In this document: piece after piece, positions 60,067-64,000 of the stretch
How the letters are laid out: every line of letters starts with the position of its first letter
Numbering within the stretch: the first letter of the stretch is position 1
Assembly: GCF_025147765.1 (NCBI RefSeq)
Contig: NZ_CP102265.1
Coordinates: 3,323,001-3,387,000, forward strand
Length of the DNA stretch: 64,000 nt
Direction: 5' to 3'
DNA from: Blautia obeum ATCC 29174
Lineage (GTDB): Bacteria; Bacillota; Clostridia; Lachnospirales; Lachnospiraceae
Translations under genes and position numbers: made by a program
Notes under the pieces: model-generated
Told to the model about the DNA's origin: nothing
The model's input: the letters and a program-made list of their open reading frames with translations, nothing else
The model's database searches: none

Positions 60067-61364
60067 CCTTCATTTGCCACATCATCTTCCGATGCAGTTT
60101 CCTCACTTTCTTCTGCAGTGTCACTGCTATCTTCCTCTGACGCATTATCTTCTATAGTGTCTTCTGCAGCATCAACTCCTGTGTCTTCACTTTCCGGATC
60201 TGCATCTTCATTTGCCACATCAGCTTCTGTTGCAGAAGTTTCATTTACTGTCGCATTATCCACTATAAAACGTTCCACACGCATCAGTGCCAGTGATTCA
60301 TTTACTTCCTGTTCACCATAATATGCAACCAGCTGATCAAAACTCTCATAGCCATATTCTGATAACAGCTCGTCCTTTAATGTCTGTATATCGTCATCAT
60401 CAAGGCTGAGTCCTTCTGCATCCATGATTCCCTGAACAATAAGGTTCTGTTCCACTTTGGATTCTGCATACTGCTGGCAGTCTTCCTCATAATCTTCTTC
60501 AGACATTCCCTGTGCCTTAAGGAAATCAGACATTTCCATACCTGCTTCTTTGACATAATTTTCATTGAGTTTTTTGTATGCTTCAACCGCCTTATCCACA
60601 TCTTCTTCCGGATATTCTTTTACTTCAGAATTTGCGAGTACTTCGCTCCAGGCATTACTGTAAAGATCATAATCTGCCGATTTTGTCTCATTTTCTTCGA
60701 GTTCTTTTTTGACGGCTGCACGATACTCGTCAACTGTCTTGTATTCTGTATTGGCAGCTACCCACTCATCATTCAGTTCGGAAGGCCGCGTGAACTTCTG
60801 CAGCGTAACTTTAAACACAACCGGTTTACCGGCAACAGATTCTTCATAGTAATCATCCGGGAAAGTCAGGTCCAGTTCTTTTGTCTCTCCCTTTTTCATG
60901 CCAATGATTCCATCCTCGAATCCATCGATCATTCCGCCCTCGCCAATCACAAGATCATAATCTTCTGCAGAACCCCCATCAAATTCTTTTCCGTCTATCG
61001 TTCCGGTAAAATTAATCGTTACCGAATCGCCCTCTTCTACTGTTCCGTCATTTACCTCTGTTCCGTTTTCTTCAAGATTATAATCGATCTCTGCCTGTAC
61101 ATCATCATCCGTTACAGTAACCGATGATCTGTCCAGTGTCAGTCCCTTATATTCTCCAATCGTAACATATTTTGAAACATCAGAAACAGACACCAGTCTG
61201 ACTGCCGAAGCAGATGTTTTTTTATCTGAGGATGCAGAATCTTTTTTATCCCCTGTATCCTGTGTTGTCTCGGTTTTAGTTTCTTTTGTATCAGATCCGC
61301 CACATGCTGTAGCAGATAAAGCCATGCACATTACCAACATCGCTGCAACTGTTTTTTTCTTCAT
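60063..61364 (-). CDS. secreted lipoprotein related to trigger factor (FKBP plus chaperone domain)
   Basis: A protein of about 433 residues with a signal peptide and lipobox-like LSATAC (Cys about 21). A low-complexity linker (about 22-50) is followed by an FKBP domain (about 95-185: GDSVTINFTGTIDGKEFDGGSAEDY, FEDGIIGMKKGETKELDLTFPDDYYEE) and a helical trigger-factor C-domain (about 190-370, with SELNDEWVAANTEYKTVDEYRAAVKKELEE). The ribosome-binding N-domain is absent. It ends in an acidic Glu/Asp/Ser tail. Thus it should act outside the membrane as a foldase. The start is ATG 61364, seven bases behind AAAGGAG. It sits between a deacetylase and nagA. Confidence 0.85.
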   Translation of the reverse strand: MKKKTVAAMLVMCMALSATACGGSDTKETKTETTQDTGDKKDSASSDKKTSASAVRLVSVSDVSKYVTIGEYKGLTLDRSSVTVTDDDVQAEIDYNLEENGTEVNDGTVEEGDSVTINFTGTIDGKEFDGGSAEDYDLVIGEGGMIDGFEDGIIGMKKGETKELDLTFPDDYYEESVAGKPVVFKVTLQKFTRPSELNDEWVAANTEYKTVDEYRAAVKKELEENETKSADYDLYSNAWSEVLANSEVKEYPEEDVDKAVEAYKKLNENYVKEAGMEMSDFLKAQGMSEEDYEEDCQQYAESKVEQNLIVQGIMDAEGLSLDDDDIQTLKDELLSEYGYESFDQLVAYYGEQEVNESLALMRVERFIVDNATVNETSATEADVANEDADPESEDTGVDAAEDTIEDNASEEDSSDTAEESEETASEDDVANEG

Positions 61365-61390
61365 AATAAAACTCCTTTCAAATCTGCATA

Positions 61391-62737
61391 TCACATTTCT
61401 GGTACCGGTGTCGGTCTGGAAGAATCCCATACCTCAGATACATCAAAAAGATCGCTCAGCATATCCGGGTTATAATACATTCTGTAACCATCCAGATTTC
61501 TTCTTCCCTGTCGGAAATACTGATCTGTGATCTGTACAAAGTACTGACTGGAATCTACATTACAGAAGTAGTCATAACCCGCACTCTTATAATACTGAAA
61601 TTTCGGATTATCAGAAGAGTAACCTTCCCAGTCACCAATATCTGCACCAAACGCAAAGATGATCATATCTGTATCTCCAAGGATCGGGGCTACATTTGCT
61701 TTCCATTTCTCATCGTCTGTCTTAAGATCCTCAGCAGAACGCTCTGTTGCATTCATATGTCCCCAGGTATGGCTTGCGAATTCCCATCCCTCTGCCTTCA
61801 TGGCATCTGCCACTTTGGTCGCATCTTTTACATCCTGGTCATAATCGAAATCAGGATGATCTTCCAGGAATTTCTTCTGGTCATCCTGAAGGTTTTCGCC
61901 GGTCTTATATGCACTGTCTGTTCTGTATCCCAGTACTCCGTTATAACCGGTCATCGCAAGGATTCCCTTACGTCCATGATAGGAAAAATCCGGATGTTCT
62001 TTGATAAAAGAATCCAGAAGCGGTACCAGATCATAATCTCCGACTAAAACATTTCCGTCAGCATCAACATATTCGTTCTTTACCTCTCCATTCTCGTCAA
62101 GTACAAGTTTGGATGCACAGCCATCGCCGTCCATATAATGGTAATAGCTGACATCATCCTGCGAAAGGACAAACGGAATCTTACCCTCCGGAACCATGAT
62201 CTTGCCCCTGCTCATCGTACCGTCTTTATTTACCGTTGCCATATCATGTGGACTTACCAGTACATAGCCCTTGTCATACATGATCTGAATGATCTTATTA
62301 AACTCACTGACTGTTGTCATGACCTGATTATAATTTCCGGATTTTGAATCTCCATCAAATGCTCTGGATGTGTCCTCGATCAATGTATGAAAAAATACAT
62401 GTGTGATTTTTTCAAGAGGATATTCAACCAGTGATTTTTTCGCAATCTGACATTTTGCAGCAAGATCCATGTAATCTTTATTTTTTGTAAAATCATCCTG
62501 CTTTTTCAGCAATTTGATTGCCTCATCATAATTATACTGCTGATACATGATCGTTGCCTGATCAAGCACAGAATCAGAAGTTTCTGTGTCTGCAGATTCT
62601 TTTGAATCCTCTGCATTTGCATAAACGTTCTGTATCATTTTAGATCTTATGCCGTCTGTAACCGGCAGATAACCACTTCCCCCTGTCAGTGCTGCTGCAG
62701 TAAGTACTGCTGTAAGTATTAATGCTCTTTTTTTCAT
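61391..62737 (-). CDS. secreted NodB-type polysaccharide deacetylase family protein (copy 1)
   Basis: A 448-residue exported protein with a signal or anchor segment (about 1-22), a helical TPR-like stretch (about 55-100: DQATIMYQQYNYDEAIKLLKK), then a deacetylase-like domain. It has VLSQDDVSYYHYMDGDG with the paired Asp of motif 1 and the metal motif FASHTWGHMN of motif 2, followed by RQGRRNLDGYRMYYNP. It ends with RPTPVPEM. It is a close paralogue of the next gene upstream. AAAGGGG precedes the ATG; it lies 20 bases after the paralogue and 26 before the trigger-factor-like gene, as one operon. Confidence 0.82.
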   Translation of the reverse strand: MKKRALILTAVLTAAALTGGSGYLPVTDGIRSKMIQNVYANAEDSKESADTETSDSVLDQATIMYQQYNYDEAIKLLKKQDDFTKNKDYMDLAAKCQIAKKSLVEYPLEKITHVFFHTLIEDTSRAFDGDSKSGNYNQVMTTVSEFNKIIQIMYDKGYVLVSPHDMATVNKDGTMSRGKIMVPEGKIPFVLSQDDVSYYHYMDGDGCASKLVLDENGEVKNEYVDADGNVLVGDYDLVPLLDSFIKEHPDFSYHGRKGILAMTGYNGVLGYRTDSAYKTGENLQDDQKKFLEDHPDFDYDQDVKDATKVADAMKAEGWEFASHTWGHMNATERSAEDLKTDDEKWKANVAPILGDTDMIIFAFGADIGDWEGYSSDNPKFQYYKSAGYDYFCNVDSSQYFVQITDQYFRQGRRNLDGYRMYYNPDMLSDLFDVSEVWDSSRPTPVPEM

Positions 62738-62757
62738 TCTTTATCCCCTTTTATCAG

Positions 62758-64000
62758 TTATGCCATTGGCGGCACCGGTGTCGGTCTTACCGGATCAAAA
62801 ACACTCTTTACATCAAAAAGATCCTCCAGAAGCTCCGGGTGGTAATACATACGGTATCCGTCCAAATTTCTTCTCCCCTGACGGAAATACCGCTCTCTTA
62901 TCTGTACATAATATTTACTTGAATCTACATTGCAAAAATAATTGTATCCTGCACCTTTTAAATATTCGAATTTATCGCCGTGATAATCCTCCGGTCCACA
63001 GAGATCTGTACCAAACGCAAATATAATGATATCTGTACCTCCGATCAGCGGATCTACATTATCTTTGAATTTCTGGGTATCGGTCTGAAGTGTTTCCAGT
63101 CCTATCTGCCCTACATTCTGATGCCCCCAGGTGTGACTTGCAAAAAGCCATCCCTCTGCTTTCATGGCATCTGCGACTTTCTTGGCGCCCTCTCTTTCTT
63201 TCGCCAGACTGAAATCAGGATGTGCATCCAACCATTCAACCTTATTGGCATCCAGATCATCCGGACGTGTCTCATAGCTCTGGTCTGTACGATATCCTAA
63301 AATACCATTATAACCGGTAAGTGCCACAATTCCTTTTGCTCCTCTGTATGAAAAATCCGGATGTTCTTCTACAAAACGGTCGATCAGTGGAACCATATCA
63401 TAATCTCCGACAGAAACGCTTCCATCATCCTCTATATATTCGTTCCGGATTTTTCCATTCTCATCAACAACCAGCTTCGATGCATATCCATCACCATCCA
63501 TATAATGATAATAACAGACATCGTCCTGTGAAAGAACAAACGGAATCTTCCCTTCCGGGAGAAGGATCTCTCCTTCTGTTATATTGCCATCAGCATCTGC
63601 CTTAGCCATATCATAGATACTGACCATGACATAGCCTTTCTCATACATAGTCTCTGTAATCTTGTTGAATTCATCGATCGTTGTCATAACTTGATTGTAA
63701 TCAGCTTCTTTATAGTCTCCATCAAATGCTTTAGATGGATCTTTGATCAGTGTATGATAAAAAACATGTGTAACTTCTTCCAGTGGCCAGGACTTACAGG
63801 AAGCTTTTATTTCTTCATATTGTTTTACCGCATCCTGCATTTCTGTATTCTTTTTATAGCCACTGTATTTCTGAAGCAGGCTGATTGCCTTGTCATAATC
63901 ATATTGTACTGCGAGAAGCTTCGCATCTGCCAGAATTTCCTCCGGGGTTCTCTCATCCACTTCCAGATCTGAACGACTCTGTTTCACCGTATCTGTCAAA
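62758..64000 (-). CDS. secreted polysaccharide deacetylase family protein (copy 2), 5' end beyond window
   Basis: At least 413 residues, with no start or upstream stop before the window edge, so the signal peptide is outside. From about residue 20 it tracks copy 1: the YDKAISLLQKYSGY helical repeat, HVFYHTLIKDPSKAFDGDY, VLSQDDVCYYHYMDGDGY, FASHTWGHQNVG and FRQGRRNLDGYRMYYHP, ending RPTPVPPMA. The two copies are similar over their whole length, so they arose by tandem duplication. Metal-binding residues are intact in both. Catalytic substrate is unknown; peptidoglycan or a surface glycan is likely. Confidence 0.8.
   Translation of the reverse strand, partial: LTDTVKQSRSDLEVDERTPEEILADAKLLAVQYDYDKAISLLQKYSGYKKNTEMQDAVKQYEEIKASCKSWPLEEVTHVFYHTLIKDPSKAFDGDYKEADYNQVMTTIDEFNKITETMYEKGYVMVSIYDMAKADADGNITEGEILLPEGKIPFVLSQDDVCYYHYMDGDGYASKLVVDENGKIRNEYIEDDGSVSVGDYDMVPLIDRFVEEHPDFSYRGAKGIVALTGYNGILGYRTDQSYETRPDDLDANKVEWLDAHPDFSLAKEREGAKKVADAMKAEGWLFASHTWGHQNVGQIGLETLQTDTQKFKDNVDPLIGGTDIIIFAFGTDLCGPEDYHGDKFEYLKGAGYNYFCNVDSSKYYVQIRERYFRQGRRNLDGYRMYYHPELLEDLFDVKSVFDPVRPTPVPPMA

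Overview
The window looks like chromosomal DNA of a low-to-moderate GC, Gram-positive anaerobe of the Clostridia, most likely Lachnospiraceae. This is inferred from gene content and not from a marker gene. It rests on strong AGGAGG ribosome sites, TTGACA/TATAAT promoters, the arginine-decarboxylase to carboxyspermidine polyamine operon, the pth-mfd-PPIase order, DUF4317, DUF6483 and DUF1700/PadR genes, and many Clostridia-type two-component systems. No rRNA, tRNA, prophage or CRISPR array was seen. The only mobile element recognised is one complete IS200/IS605 element with tnpA and tnpB.

Layout. 1-1.0 kb: decayed sodium/proline symporter gene. 1.0-2.1 kb: split chromate-transporter pair, preceded by a helically phased 53-bp degenerate repeat array (2.18-2.53 kb). 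2.6-8.0 kb: oligopeptide ABC transporter, minus strand, with a terminator behind the binding-protein gene. 8.2-14.3 kb: polyamine operon speA-speE-speB-CASDH-nspC, driven by a consensus promoter and a roughly 300-nt structured leader ending in a terminator. 14.4-17.6 kb: two converging MATE exporters and a MarR regulator. 17.7-18.8 kb: GntR remnant and a CmpB-type membrane protein. 18.9-20.6 kb: IS605-type element. 20.7-25.2 kb: KtrAB potassium uptake genes in an apparent operon with KdpD/KdpE-like regulators. 25.3-29.6 kb: extracytoplasmic thiol-redox operon (TlpA-like protein, CXXC micro-protein, NapH-like Fe-S membrane protein), divergent from a two-component system that shares a mirrored promoter box.

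29.6-36.9 kb: MarR, TauE/SafE exporter, ProX-type editing protein, YitT, neurotransmitter-symporter family protein, DegV, TetR and a nitrilase-family hydrolase. 37.0-39.6 kb: glutamine-type ABC transporter with an attenuator-like leader. 39.6-42.7 kb: PadR-DUF1700-DUF4097 envelope module, divergent from azlCD (azlD damaged at its 3' end). 42.6-46.9 kb: Hpt protein, a GGDEF-REC-HD-GYP hub, DUF6483 and DUF4317. 46.9-52.5 kb: lipoprotein foldase (PrsA-like plus FKBP), mfd and pth. 52.5-54.6 kb: two CobW-type metal GTPases, one with a His-rich repeat and one fused to a YcgQ-like domain. 54.8-64 kb: small conserved protein, glgB, three NodB-type polysaccharide deacetylases, nagA and a secreted trigger-factor-like lipoprotein.

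The most original signals are the helically phased repeat array upstream of chrA, the unidentified leader RNA of the polyamine operon, and the redox operon with its mirrored activator boxes. Also notable are the probable KdpE target in front of ktrB and the extracytoplasmic foldases that combine FKBP domains in unusual ways. Start sites were set mainly by ribosome-binding sites; all functional statements come from reading motifs by eye, without database searches.
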